Part shown: positions 1-11,991 of the stretch, one piece after another
Layout of the letters: each line of letters starts with the position of its first letter
Position numbering within the stretch: position 1 is the first letter of the stretch
Assembly: GCA_947471745.1 (NCBI GenBank)
Contig: CANJKZ010000517.1
Span: 1 to 64,000, forward strand
DNA length: 64,000 bases
Reading direction: 5' to 3'
Source: Closterium sp. Naga37s-1
Taxonomy: Eukaryota; Streptophyta; Zygnematophyceae; Desmidiales; Closteriaceae
The notes under the pieces: model-generated
Seen by the model: only the letters and a program-made list of their open reading frames with translations
Databases searched by the model: none
Told to the model about the DNA's origin: nothing
Made by a program: the position numbers and the translations under genes

Positions 1-1047
1 CGCGCGCCACTCCCAGTTTCCCCCGCCCTGGGGGGGGAAGCGCTGCGCTTTCGCCTTATTCCGCAGGCGCGTCGCCGTACCGATCAGCTGCTTCGTTTTA
101 CGGGGCCACCGGAAATCCTTCCGCCAGTGCTGGTCCTTTAATAGGTGCTGCGGGTGGCGCCGGCGCAGGTTCCGCTTCTGTATCCGCGTCTCCCAGTGTG
201 GCGGAACGAAGAGCGGAGATCGTCGCGCATCATCTCCGCGTGGCCGCGTCTCTGGCTTCCGCCGTTTCCGCCATCGACGGCTCCGCAGGCTCCGCCGGTT
301 CCGATGATCCTCCCCCGCTGGACCTAGAGAGCGCAACTGTTCGCGCGGAAGGGCAATTTCCGCCAGGCGAGATCGGGGGAGACTTGAGAGTGACAGTAAC
401 GAACGAGACAGGAATGAATGGCGCATTCAAGAGCGAGACGGAAGCTGAAGCGGCGGAACGGACTGATTGGGATCGGTCGGCGGAAGGGGATGGTAGACCT
501 GACGAGGTGGGGGGCAGTGATCCGAAACGGACCGAGAATAAGCGGATCGATAGCCGTCGCGGAAATAGCGGCGGCGGCGGCGGTGTTGGTGGCGGAAGTG
601 GTAGTGGTAGCGGTGGACAGAGGAGATCAGGCGGAAGCGGAGACGCGGATGCGGGGGAGACTTCGAGGCAAAACGAAGGCGGACGCCCCCCGCGCAGCCC
701 TGAGGACGGGAGCGGCAGTCGCGGAAGGAAGAAGGGCAGCGCCAAGCGGTATCCAGTGCGCCGGCAACTGTTTTCCGCGGGAGGGCGACGCGCGGGCGCC
801 GCAACGGGGGGAAACGGGGGCGGGGATGGAGCCGGCGGAGCAGGCGAACGGGGCGGAAGAGGCGCGCGGGGATCTTCCGCGGGGCAGGGTGAGGAGTGGC
901 GGGCTCCGCAGCCGTGGGGGCGCGCGGGGAGAGCAGTGCGGTCGGTGCTCCGCACATGGGGTTGGGACACGTTGTTCTGGCGGCACGAGGAGCAGGGGCA
1001 GCTGCTGGGGGGAGGGCGGGCGAGCGGAGAATCAGGGCGGGCGGAAG
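1..1047 (+). other. GC-rich 5' region of the CLC-d gene (5' UTR or N-terminal coding, unresolved)
   Basis: Very GC- and purine-rich low-complexity DNA. The CLC-d frame stays open back to an ATG at 418, which would add 210 Arg/Gly/Ala-rich residues with no recognisable domain. I prefer the ATG at 1048, because plant CLC-d proteins have only a short hydrophilic N-terminus before the first transmembrane helix. Other long frames here, on both strands, look like by-products of the base composition. No promoter element is called. Confidence 0.4.
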
Positions 1048-1218
1048 ATGGCGCGCAGGAGGAGGAAGGCGGGGGAGGGGAGGGGGGAGGAGAGGGGTCG
1101 GGGGCGGGGGGCGGGGGCGGGGGAGAGGGGGAGGCAGTATCCGCAGGGCGCGCAGGGGGATCCGCTGGAGAGTTTGGACTATGATGTGATAGACAACTCG
1201 GTGTATCGCGAGGAACAG
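1048..1218 (+). CDS. CLC-d: CLC-d exon 1
   Basis: Ends in [17 protein letters not shown], the conserved CLC-d N-terminal segment, followed by donor CAG|GTGAGG, phase 0. About 35 Arg/Gly-rich residues precede it if ATG 1048 is the start; an upstream in-frame ATG at 418 is possible. Confidence 0.75.
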
Positions 1219-4200
1219 GTGAGGGTGCCAAATCTATGCTGGTGGGGGTGTCACTGATTCCAGTCGGTACAGCAAGTGCCGCGAGCGAGAGAGGAGCACC
1301 GCGTGGCGAGAGAGGAGCAGTTGGGGGGCGAAATGTCAATTGTGACGTTGGAAATGAGGGGGGTGAGGAGGTGAGGACATGGGGAGGTGGGGAGTTGGAG
1401 AGGTGGGAAGTTGGGAGGTGAGGATGTGGGAAGTGGGGATGGTGAGTGCGTGTGCTGCGCGGGTCGTTGCATCCAGTCTGTTCCAGTCTCCTGTTCCACT
1501 TCACCCGTCCACGGGAGGAGTAGTCGTCCCACACTCGCACTTACACGCCCTCCACGTCCCTGTTCCCTCTTCGCCCGTCGCCCCTCCTTCTCCCTGCTGT
1601 TTTCGTCTCCGTTGTCTTCTGTGCACGTTCCTTCTCTCCCCCTGCCCGCATGACTTTTGAGGCGCCTCTTTTGAGGCGCCTCTTTTGAGGTGCCTCAAAA
1701 GTCGCCCCTCCTTCTCCCTGCTGTTTTCGTCTCCGTTGTCTTCTGTGCACGTTCCTTCTCTCCTCCTGCCTGCCCGCATGTTGGCAACGTCTCTCTCAGT
1801 GCTTGCCACTCCTCCCTTCTCTTCCTCCCTTCCCTGCTACACCTCTTCCTCCCCAAACCCCCTGCCCCGACCTCCTCACCCTGTCCCACCAAACACCCCC
1901 CCTTCCTCCCCCCCATCCTGTGCATGTGTGTGTTCGTGCGTGCGTGCGTGTGTGCGTGGGCATGGGTGGCAGGCAAGGAGGGGCAAGTTGCACCAGATGG
2001 GGTACCTCATAGTCAAGTGGGTCTTTGCTCTCTGCCTCGGCATAGGTACGACCCGTACGACCCATACGATTGTACGACCGACCGTAAGGCCGTCTGACCT
2101 ATGTTCTTCCGTCCCACTCCCCATCCCTTCCCGTTCCCAATTTCGTTTTGCTGTCCCCTTAGCGTTCCTTCCCTCTCATCGTCTGTCATGCTCCCCGATG
2201 CTCTCCCCTGCCGCTCTCTGCCGCGTACACCTGCATGAACCTCTGTTCCCTGTCCGCCCTGTCCGCCCTGTCCGCCGCTCTCTGCCTGGCTCCTCGTCCC
2301 CTCCTCGGTCATCTGTCACTCCCCCGCCCCTCACTCTCTGGTCCTAAGCGCATCCCATGCCATGCCGACCTCTCTGCCCTGCCCTCTCCACTCAACCCAT
2401 CCCCACAGCCACGGGTCTGGCAGCCTTCTCCATCAACGTGGCTCTGGAGATCCTGGCGGGCTGGTAGTTTGGGGGAATTCTTAATAATCAGACATGCCTT
2501 GCCTTGCCTAACCTTTCCCTTCCCTTCCGTGCCCTGCCCTGCCCTGCCCTGCCCCGCCCCGCCCTGCCCTGCCCTGCCCTGCCCTGCCCTGCCCTGCCCT
2601 GCCCCACCCTGCCCTGCCCTGCCCTGCCCTGCCCTGCCCCACCCTGCTCTGCTCTATTCATCCATGCACACAGCAACGGGTCTGGCAGCCTTCTCCATCA
2701 ACGTGGCAGTGGAGATTCTCGCGGGGTGGAAGTTCGGGGCGACGTGGTGGGTGATGCAGCGCTCGCACGCGCTGGCCTTCGTGGTGTATCTGGCGTTCAA
2801 CGTGCTGCTCGTCTTCTCCTCCTCCTTCATCGTTACCCGCTTCGCCCCCGCCGCTGCCGGCTCGGGGATTCCAGAGATCAAGGGGTACCTGAACGGTAGG
2901 TGGGTGGGGATCAGTGTGGAGGTGGGGTGGGGTTGGGGGTGGGAGTGGTTGCGGGGTGGGGGCGGGTGTGTGTATGGTGGGCACTGGGTATCAGTGTTGG
3001 CTGGCTGCGGATGTGGGTTGTGGGCTGTTTAGCTACCTACCCGCATGGCTATGTGTGGTGGGTGATGCAGCGCTCGCACGCGCTGGCCTTCATGGTGTAT
3101 CTGGCGTTCAACGTGCTGCTCGTCTTCTCCTCCTCCTTCATCGTTACCCGCTTCGCCCCCGCCGCTGCCGGCTCGGGGATTCCAGAGATCAAGGGGTACC
3201 TGAACGGTAGGTGGGTGGGGATCAGTGTGGAGGTGGGGTGGGGTTGGGGGTGGGAGTGGTTGCGGGGTGGGGGCGGGTGTGCGTATGGTGGGCACTGGGT
3301 ATCAGTGTTGGCTGGCTGCGGATGTGGGTTGTGGGCTGTTTAGCTACCTACCCGCATGGCTATGTGTGGTGGGTGATGCAGCGCTCGCACGCGCTGGCCT
3401 TCATGGTGTATCTGGCGTTCAACGTGCTGCTCGTCTTCTCCTCCTCCTTCATCGTTACCCGCTTCGCCCCCGCCGCTGCCGGCTCGGGGATTCCAGAGAT
3501 CAAGGGGTACCTGAACGGTAGGTGGGTGGGGATCAGTGTGGAGGTGGGGTGGGGTTGGGGGTGGGAGTGGTTGCGGGGTGGGGGCGGGTGTGCGTATGGT
3601 GGGCACTGGGTATCAGTGTTGGCTGGCTGCGGATGTGGGTTGTGGGCTGTTTAGCTACCTACCCGCATGGCTATGTGTGGTGGGTGATGCAGCGCTCGCA
3701 CGCGCTGGCCTTCATGGTGTATCTGGCGTTCAACGTGCTGCTCGTCTTCTCCTCCTCCTTCATCGTCACCCGCTTCGCCCCCGCCGCTGCCGGCTCGGGG
3801 ATTCCAGAGATCAAGGGGTATCTCAACGGTAGGTGGGTGGGGTGGGTCGCGGGTGTGGGAGTGAGGTCGGGTTGTGGTTGGGGTTGGGTTGGGGTCCGTA
3901 CTTACTTCCTCCGAGACGTGTCAAAAGACGGGAACAAGGGGTGCTTGAACGGTAGGTGGGTTGCGGATGGAGGATGGGATCCCAACCTCGTTTCTGCATG
4001 ATTCTACGGTAGGTTCTTAAAGGTTTGGCACACAGGAAGGCCAATAGGTTAGGCCATCATCGGGGTAGGATAGGCAGGCGAGCGAGCCGTGGGCAGGTGG
4101 ATGGGCTGGGCAGGAAGGCTGGTGGACGCAGTGCTGCTGTGCTGCAGTGTCGCCATCCCGTCACATGGTCCAGTCCATCAACTCCCTCGTTTAGTCCTTC

Positions 4201-6302
4201 CCAAAACCCTCTGTCTGTCCCCGCACGAGCGTTGCGTGCTGTGCGGGTGCCTCATGAACTGACTCTTTGTTCCCCCCCCCCCCCCCCCCCCCCCCCCCCC
4301 TTTTTACTCCCTCCCCTTACCGCCTGTCCCCCCTCCTCCCCCCACCCCCCGGTGTACGGTGCAGGCATTGATATGCCGGGCATCCTGTTGGTGCGCACGC
4401 TGGTTGGTAAGGTCTGCTTCTCTGCCTCCTTTGCCCTCCCAACCCACCCACCCACCCACCCACCCACCCACCCGTTCCCCCACCCACCCACTCACCCTTT
4501 CCCCCACCCACCCACCCACCCGTTCCCCCACCCACCCACTCGCTCTGTGTTTTCTTCTACATTCAGATGTCAGGTTTACTATCAGCACTTCGCACCTCTT
4601 TCTCACGCTCCCTTCCTCCCTCTCCTTCCCGTCACTCCTCGCCTGGCCCCTTATCTCTCTCCCACCCCACGCCCCACCCTGCCCCCCTCACTTTGCTGTA
4701 GCAAATTTCCTTTAAACTGTTTTACATCTGTGCTACTTGTTGAATCTACATCAGATCGACACACATCAGCCTTGCCAGGCTTTTCTCGAAATCTCTCTAA
4801 AGCTAGTTGGCAAAGTCATGGCAAGTTTGGGCGATGGGCGCTTGCTGCTCAGAAGAACCAAAGCATTGCCTTAGGATAAATAACTTCGTAAGACTGTTAC
4901 ATGAGTATGGAACCTGAACCGGTTTGTTGAAACCTGAATTGAAGCAAGCCACTCGACTGACGGTGGCGACCCAACTCGGAAGGGTTCTGTAGGCACAACA
5001 CCCCACCCTTATTTTGATTATCATATATACACATATATGATAATCATAATAAGGTATGACTTCAATCCAGCAATGATGTTCTTGGCCTCCCTCTCATTCT
5101 CCTCCTTACCTTCCCCCTGTCCCCTTTGCTGCCCCCGCGGTATCATCCCTGCCACCCCTGCCACCCCTGCCACCCCTGCCATGCCTGTCGTCCCCTTGTT
5201 GCAGATGCTGGGCAGTGTGGGGTCGGTGGCTGGTGGGCTGGCGCTGGGCAAGGAAGGCCCTCTCGTGCACACTGGCGCGTGCCTTGCTGCTCTCATCGGC
5301 CAGGTCAGTGTGCGGGTGTGGGTGGGTGTGGTTGGGTGTGGGTGTGTGGGGGGCCGGAGGGAGAAGGGGTGTGTGGGTGTGTGTGGTTGTTTGTGAACTG
5401 GGGTTCAGGTGAATGGGGAGTGATGGGGGGTTGAGAAAGCGGGATGTATTTTCCATCCGTCCTCGCCTGGTCTTCCTGTGGCATAGCACTGCTGCTGTCT
5501 GTCTGTCTGGTACTTAGGCGGCTGATTTGTAGTTGAGGCACCTCAAAAGTAGCATGGCGTGAGCTAGGTAATTACGCTTCTGATCTAGTTTTGAGGTGAT
5601 GTATGCCGGCAGTGGCTGCTGATGCGGTTTGTTAGCTCAACTTGCTTTCCCCTTCCGAGTTGGTCTCGCTTTGCAGTCCTGTGCCCTCCCGTTAGTCTTT
5701 CCCCTCCGCTATCCCCCCCTCCCCCCTCCCCCCTCCCCGCCCCCCTCCGTTTCACACTTCTCACCAAACATGCCGTCACCTCACTTTCCACTTCTGCACC
5801 TCCCTCACCCCTCTCCATCCTGATTTTTTTAGGCGACTTAAAAGTCACTTCTACACTTCCTCCCCCCACTCCATCCTAATTTTCTGACCAAGGTTGCTAA
5901 TTGTGCCACGCCACCACATTTCGTTCCGGAATCTCAAAAGCACTTTCTCCTCTCCTCTCCTCTGCTCTCGTCTCCTCTCATCCCCCCATCCCTCTCCTCC
6001 TGTGCCCCTCTCCATGCCACGCCTTCTCCTCCCCTCGCCTTCCCCCTGCCCCCCCCCTCTGCCTTCACCCTACCCTCCTCCCTCCCTCCTCCCCCCCTCC
6101 TCCCAACCTCTCAATCTGCACTCGCCTGCTCAGGGCGGCTCATCGCGCTACCGCATCCCCTTCAAGTGGTTCCGGGCATTCCGCAATGACAGGGACAGGC
6201 GAGACATGGTGGGTACGGTACGGGTATGGGGGAAGAGAGGGGGGGACGACAGTTGGGGAAAAGAAGGGAGCATTGGGGGAGAGGGGTAAAGATGCGCCTG
6301 GG

Positions 6303-6338
<36 letters not shown>

Positions 6339-6443
6339 ACGCGTGCGTGTGTGTGTGTGCGTGAGTGCCTTTGGGTGTGCATGCGTGCCTGTGCGTGTGC
6401 CCGTCTACTCGTGTGCACGTGTATGCCAGTTCTTCCGTCCACC

Positions 6444-6503
<60 letters not shown>

Positions 6504-9500
6504 GGTCCTTTGTATTAATTCAGCAGGGGTACAAACATGCGGTGCTATCCATGATAACCTCTATCCCTTAAGCCCCAAAACTTACCACTCTTCACCCCCC
6601 CCCCTGAGTGACCCTCTAGCCCTCCAGCGTGTGGAGGATGTCCCCCAGGTGCAGCGGCCAGGGGTCCGCTGCCATCTGGGGGTGCGCTGCCTCGATCCCA
6701 GCCCTGGCCTTGGTGTGCAGGGCATTAGCCTGGGAGCGCTGGAGGGCCACTGACCAGCGCTGGCTGAAGTGGCAGGCCATCTTCTTGGCCGATTTCGCCA
6801 GGGGGTTGGCCCTGAACCGGTTCCTAGCTGCTGCTGTGGCCAGCAGCTTCAGGAACGCAGTCGTGGTGGGCGCGTTTGCCCCGTAGGTCTCGACGGCTAG
6901 GGCGCAGAACACCACGTGTTCCGTGTGTCGGTAGTACTCCCTCTCCTTCCGCCTCTGTGCCTCTCTAGCAGCCCAGCCTGGGGGTTTGCGGGCTGTGGGG
7001 TCCCGGTTCTGCAGCACGGGGTCTGTGATAGTGGTGTCTGTGATCCAAGTCTCTCCACTGTCCGGGTCGCGTACAATCACATCGGCTTTCTTCGGGTCAT
7101 CCGGCGGTGAGTACATGGCGTTCTCCAGGTATACCACCAACTGTGCTTCCCTTGCCATTTTAGCCACGGCAAAAGCTAGCTGGTTGTGTGTGCGTGTCCT
7201 GTCGGGGCCTGTGCTGCAGCGGAGTAGGTGGTTGGGTAGGCTGCAGTCGGCTACGAGTTCTCCACACTCGCACACAGTGGGTACATTCTGTCGGATGCCC
7301 ATGCGGAAGGCCAGGGCTGCTCGGAATTGTCCCGGTGAGAAGCAAAGGTCCGGGGTCAAAGGTAGGGCCTGCAGCCATGCTCCCGCTCCCTCCCCTCTCA
7401 GGCTGATGAGGCGGAGTGAGTGACCCATCTCGGGGGCTGACTGGATGGTGCGTGACTCCTCTGTCAAGGCGTCGGCCTTTGCCGCGTGCACCTCCTGAGA
7501 GAGGGCGCGTTGCAGCTGGTCTTGGGACGGGGTTTGCTGCTCCTCCCGGAGGTTTTGTAGCGCCAGCGGTGGCAGGCGCCCCTCCATGTCCTGGATGGTT
7601 ACCGAGTGCGCTGCGGACGGCTGCAGGGTGTTGTTGTTGGCCCCCAGTGCCGCGGTTGCTTGTAGGTCAAGGGAGCGGAGCAGTCGTAGCGCCTCCGTCG
7701 TTGATGCCAGGTAGGCCGGTGCTGCTTCTGTTGTGGGGTCTGTAAGTCCCAGCCCGCCCAGGGCGACTGGAAGAGTTGCTTGTCGGAGCAGGAAGTTGAA
7801 CTCGGCTTCTCGGCGTGGCGGTTGAATGCTGGCGGCGGTCAAGGCCGTGTGCAGTAGTTCGGAGCACCATGTGTGCCATTCCGAGAGGGGTAAGACGTCT
7901 GCTGGGGTAGTGCGTAGCAGGTAGCCGATTCTGCGGCTGATGCAACGGGACAGTAGCAGGAGGGCATGTTGTGGGTGGATGGACGCCAGGGAACCCAAGG
8001 GGGCTGCCGCGTCTGTCAGGGTACTGCGGACAAAGGCAGAGCAGAAGCTCTGCGACCCCACAGGACTTCCCAACACCCGTACCCCCTCGTGGGTGTGGGA
8101 GAGGCCTTCAGGGAGCACGACACCTCCAAGCGGCATGGAGGACCACGCCGACGACTTCATAAAGTTGCAGGTGAGGCCATCCTGTGCTAGTAGCGGCGTG
8201 AGCTCCCTTAGCGCGTCTAGCGTCGCCGTCGCGGGTCCAATCATGGTTATGTCGTCTGCGTACGCGAGGACGGTGACTTCCGGGTGCTCCGCTGCCACGT
8301 GCCTGAGGTGCTGCTGGATAGACGCCGCGAGTAGCAGGGGTGCGAGGGGATCCCCCTGTGCGACTCCTCTTCCGCTGGTGAGTGCCGTGGAATTGAAGCA
8401 TGGAATTGAAGCATGGAATTGAAGCATGGAATTGAAGCATGGAATTGAAGCATGGAATTGAAGCATGGAATTGAAGCATGGAATTGAAGCATGGAATTGA
8501 AGCATGGAATTGAAGCATGGAATTGAAGCATGGAATTGAAGCATGGAATTGAAGCATGGAATTGAAGCATGGAATTGAAGCATGGAATTGAAGCATGGAA
8601 TTGAAGCATGGAATTGAAGCATGGAATTGAAGCATGGAATTGAAGCATGGAATTGAAGCATGGAATTGAAGCATGGAATTGAAGCATGGAATTGAAGCAT
8701 GGAATTGAAGCATGGAATTGAAGCATGGAATTGAAGCATGGAATTGAAGCATGGAATTGAAGCATGGAATTGAAGCATGGAATTGAAGCATGGAATTGAA
8801 GCATGGAATTGAAGCATGGAATTGAAGCATGGAATTGAAGCATGGAATTGAAGCATGGAATTGAAGCATGGAATTGAAGCATGGAATTGAAGCATGGAAT
8901 TGAAGCATGGAATTGAAGCATGGAATTGAAGCATGGAATTGAAGCATGGAATTGAAGCGTGGAATTGAAGCATGGAATTGAAGCATGGAATTGAAGCGTG
9001 GAATTGAAGCATGGAATTGAAGCGTGGAATTGAAGCATGGAATTGAAGCGTGGAATTGAAGCATGGAATTGAAGCGTGGAATTGAAGCATGGAATTGAAG
9101 CATGGAATTGAAGCATGGAATTGAAGCATGGAATTGAAGCATGGAATTGAAGCGTGGAATTGAAGCATGGAATTGAAGCGTGGAATTGAAGCATGGAATT
9201 GAAGCGTGGAATTGAAGCATGGAATTGAAGCATGGAATTGAAGCATGGAATTGAAGCATGGAATTGAAGCATGGGTCCAGCAGCAGCGCTCATGCTCATG
9301 CGTAGAAAGAGCGTGTGAAGGGGATGAGGGGGGCTAGCAGGCAGCCGATAAGTGCGTTGAAGAACGCGCTCCTCTCGACTGAGTTGAACGCGTTCTCAAT
9401 GTCGAGTTGGAGGACTAGGCTGGAGGGCTGCACGGTGGTGAGGTCTCTGACTGCATGGATGACGAATTCAGCACCTCCCGGGACTGCCACGCCAAATTGC

Positions 9501-11954
9501 TGAGGTAGGAAAAATTTTCGCGTTTCTCCTTGCAGGTCTGTGAGTGCCACTTTCGCCGCCAGCCTAAGCAATGTTTCTCCAATCGCGATTGGGCGTACCC
9601 CCCCCCCTGGTTTGGCGAAGGCTATAAGGCGGGACGGGGCGAGTAGGGCTGCAACCTCGGTTGACCCCGATGGGCCAGCCCCAATTCCCCTGGGGCATTC
9701 CCCGAGGACGTCCGAAAAGCTTTCCAGGGTGGTTGAAAATTGTGTGGGTGTCGTGTAGGAGTGGACCCAGTCGGGCAGGTCATTTTGGGGTTGGGGATGT
9801 TTCGATTCCAGCTGCTGCAGTGTCGCGAATGTCGCTGGTGCTGATGGCGAGGGTTGAAGGGCCGCTAACGCCTTTCGCAGGTTACCCCTTTTCACCAACC
9901 CCTCCGCACGTGAGCAGATTCCCAGCGGGTCACGTTGGTGTTGAGGTGGTTTGGCCAGGTGCATTGACCCCAGGTATTCGGTGTACAGCTGGGACGTTAG
10001 GAGGTTGGTGGGTGATGGATGTTAGGAGCGTAAGGTCCCAGGTCATCGCGATCTGGAAAAGATCCTCCCGCGAGGCCAGCTGGGACGCAGATAGGGCTTG
10101 GTCCGGTGGGGGCTGGGCTCTGCGCTGCTGTCTGCGGTTGGTTCCTCTCTCCTGTTGCTGCGCCACCTCCTCTCCTGATTCCGCGCGAGGTGAGTCGGGA
10201 TTGTCTGGTTGCCTCAGATCTGACGGTATATAGTCCTCGTCTCTCGCCTCTCTGATGATATCGACGTTCCTCCCTGCTTGCGCTGGCGCACCACCTCTCG
10301 CCCCGCGCCTAGCGAACGACTGCCGCGTGATTCGTTCCGCCGGCTCCCCTAGCCAGATTGGGCTCGGTGGTTGGCGCCCGCGCCCCCTCGCCGCTTGGAC
10401 TGCGCTCCTCTGTCCTCCGCGCGCTCCTCGTCGCGATCCTCTCCCCCGCGCGCTTCCCCGTCCGCTCTGCGGGGTCCCTGCTGCTAGCGCCGCCTGTTGC
10501 GTGGGGAGAGTCGGGGTTGTAGGCTCCCCTTGTGTTGGAATTGCGCCTTGTGCTTGCGCGGATGGCGCTTCTGTCCGCCCACGACCGCGAGTGTACCGCG
10601 GAGAGTGCACCTGTGCTTCCGCCACGCCCGGCGGTGAGCGTTCTTGCTCGTCCTCCCGCTGCTGCGGACCAAATCCGGCGCCGATTTGAGGACCAGCGCC
10701 GTCCTCCCGGGCCGCGCGTCGCTGATTCGCCTCCGAGAGTGGCAACCCGCGCGGAGTCCGCTGTGCGTTCTGGCGCCTTGGCGGAGCCGCACCGGGGGCG
10801 TTCTCCGCGTCGTCGGACGCCTGAGCCTCGTGACGAACGCTGCGAGGGGCGGCGTGAAGATCGCCGCGAGCGTCGCTCCCCTCGTCGTCAGGGGAGCCGC
10901 AGCCGTTCCCCTGGGCGTCGATCGCCAAGTCACCGCTCCCCATCTCGCCATTCGCCTCGCTGTCATTCACCCGCGCGCCGATCCTCAGGGCGTCGCTCTC
11001 CTGCTCGCCGTTCTCCGCGCGAATCGCCGGTGAAGCGCCGGCGGCGCCATTCTCCATCGCGTCGTGAGCGATCCCCTGCGCTCCGCCCGCGCAGCACGTC
11101 ACGGCCCCAATCTCCAGCCCGCTCGTGGTCGAATAGTCGTGGGCGGCGTGGCAGTCGCGGGGGCCGCGGACGCGGGGGCGGGGGTCGCCAGTCTGCGTCG
11201 GACTTTGCGCGCGCCCTGGAGAGGCTTCCGGACGTGCTCGCAACTGCTCTCCGTGAGTCGCAGGCGGCGACAGCCTGTCGCTCCGTTCCGCCAGACGCTC
11301 CTCGTTCTCTTCCCGCCATTGTCGAGGTAGCCAACCGTGCGGTGTCCCCGCAGCGCTCTGTCCAGCAGCCGCCTGTTCTCCCGGGTTTTGTTGGCGCTGG
11401 CGGAGGCCCAGCAAGGGGTCCGTATCGTGACCCTCGTCCTCGCCTTGAGGAGGCGGAGTATTCATGTTCCACGGCGACCCTGCGTCAGCTGTGGATACTG
11501 TCGGAGTGCCTAGAGGCACTGGCGCGTGTTCTCCGGTCGACTCGTGCGTCGATGCCGATATCCCGCCCGAGCACATTTGCTGAGAAACCGCAAGCAGCGT
11601 GCTTGGGGGCGGCGGATGAGATCCTATCCCTCTTGGCGCCACTGCAGGCAGCGCCCTCCCCGGGTGCAGACGCGGCCAACCTGCTGGCTCGCGCGGCCCT
11701 GGATCTGAGGCACATTGCAGGGCCGGTTGAAGGCACACCCGGAGATGCTCTAACCGCCTGCGTGTCAGTGGTCCGCCACTTGTGGCAGACCACGCGCGGA
11801 ATGCTCTCGTTTCTGGGGGCGGACCGCATGTAGGTGCCCCCCTTTGTCTTGTGTAGTCCTTCTCCATGATGCCTGCTAGTTGATGATGTTTGTCGCCATG
11901 CTGTCTGCTAAAGTTGTCCCGTTACCTAAGCTTGCCTCCTAAAATGCGCGGCCT

Positions 11955-11991
<37 letters not shown>

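Larger units (their letters stand above)
6504..11956 (-). mobile_element. Antisense LINE-type (non-LTR) retrotransposon in CLC-d intron 6
   Basis: On the minus strand a long first ORF is followed by a reverse-transcriptase ORF. The RT has the palm motif [14 protein letters not shown], the [12 protein letters not shown] motif and the catalytic YADD. A Cys/His cluster ([19 protein letters not shown]) and a KKADVIVRD...[10 protein letters not shown] segment follow; these resemble the CCHC plus restriction-like endonuclease module of R2/R4-type LINEs. No LTRs and no apurinic endonuclease domain were seen. The element is dead: the RT is split by a 13-bp minisatellite (8392-9272), with a stop and frame change. 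Both ends abut (CT)n, so the exact ends are approximate. Family assignment needs a phylogeny. Confidence 0.8.

Noticed and set aside
230-1540. Long ORFs on both strands of the first 1.5 kb
   Set aside because: GC- and purine-rich low complexity opens every frame; only the stretch ending in [17 protein letters not shown] has homology.
2744-3847. Extra CLC-d membrane segments from translating all four exon 3 copies
   Set aside because: 311 bp is out of frame and each intron part carries stops; the CLC fold needs the segment once.
6504-11956. LTR retrotransposon or DIRS element
   Set aside because: No long terminal or split direct repeats, no integrase, protease or tyrosine recombinase; RT motifs and C-terminal Cys/His plus RLE-like block fit a LINE.
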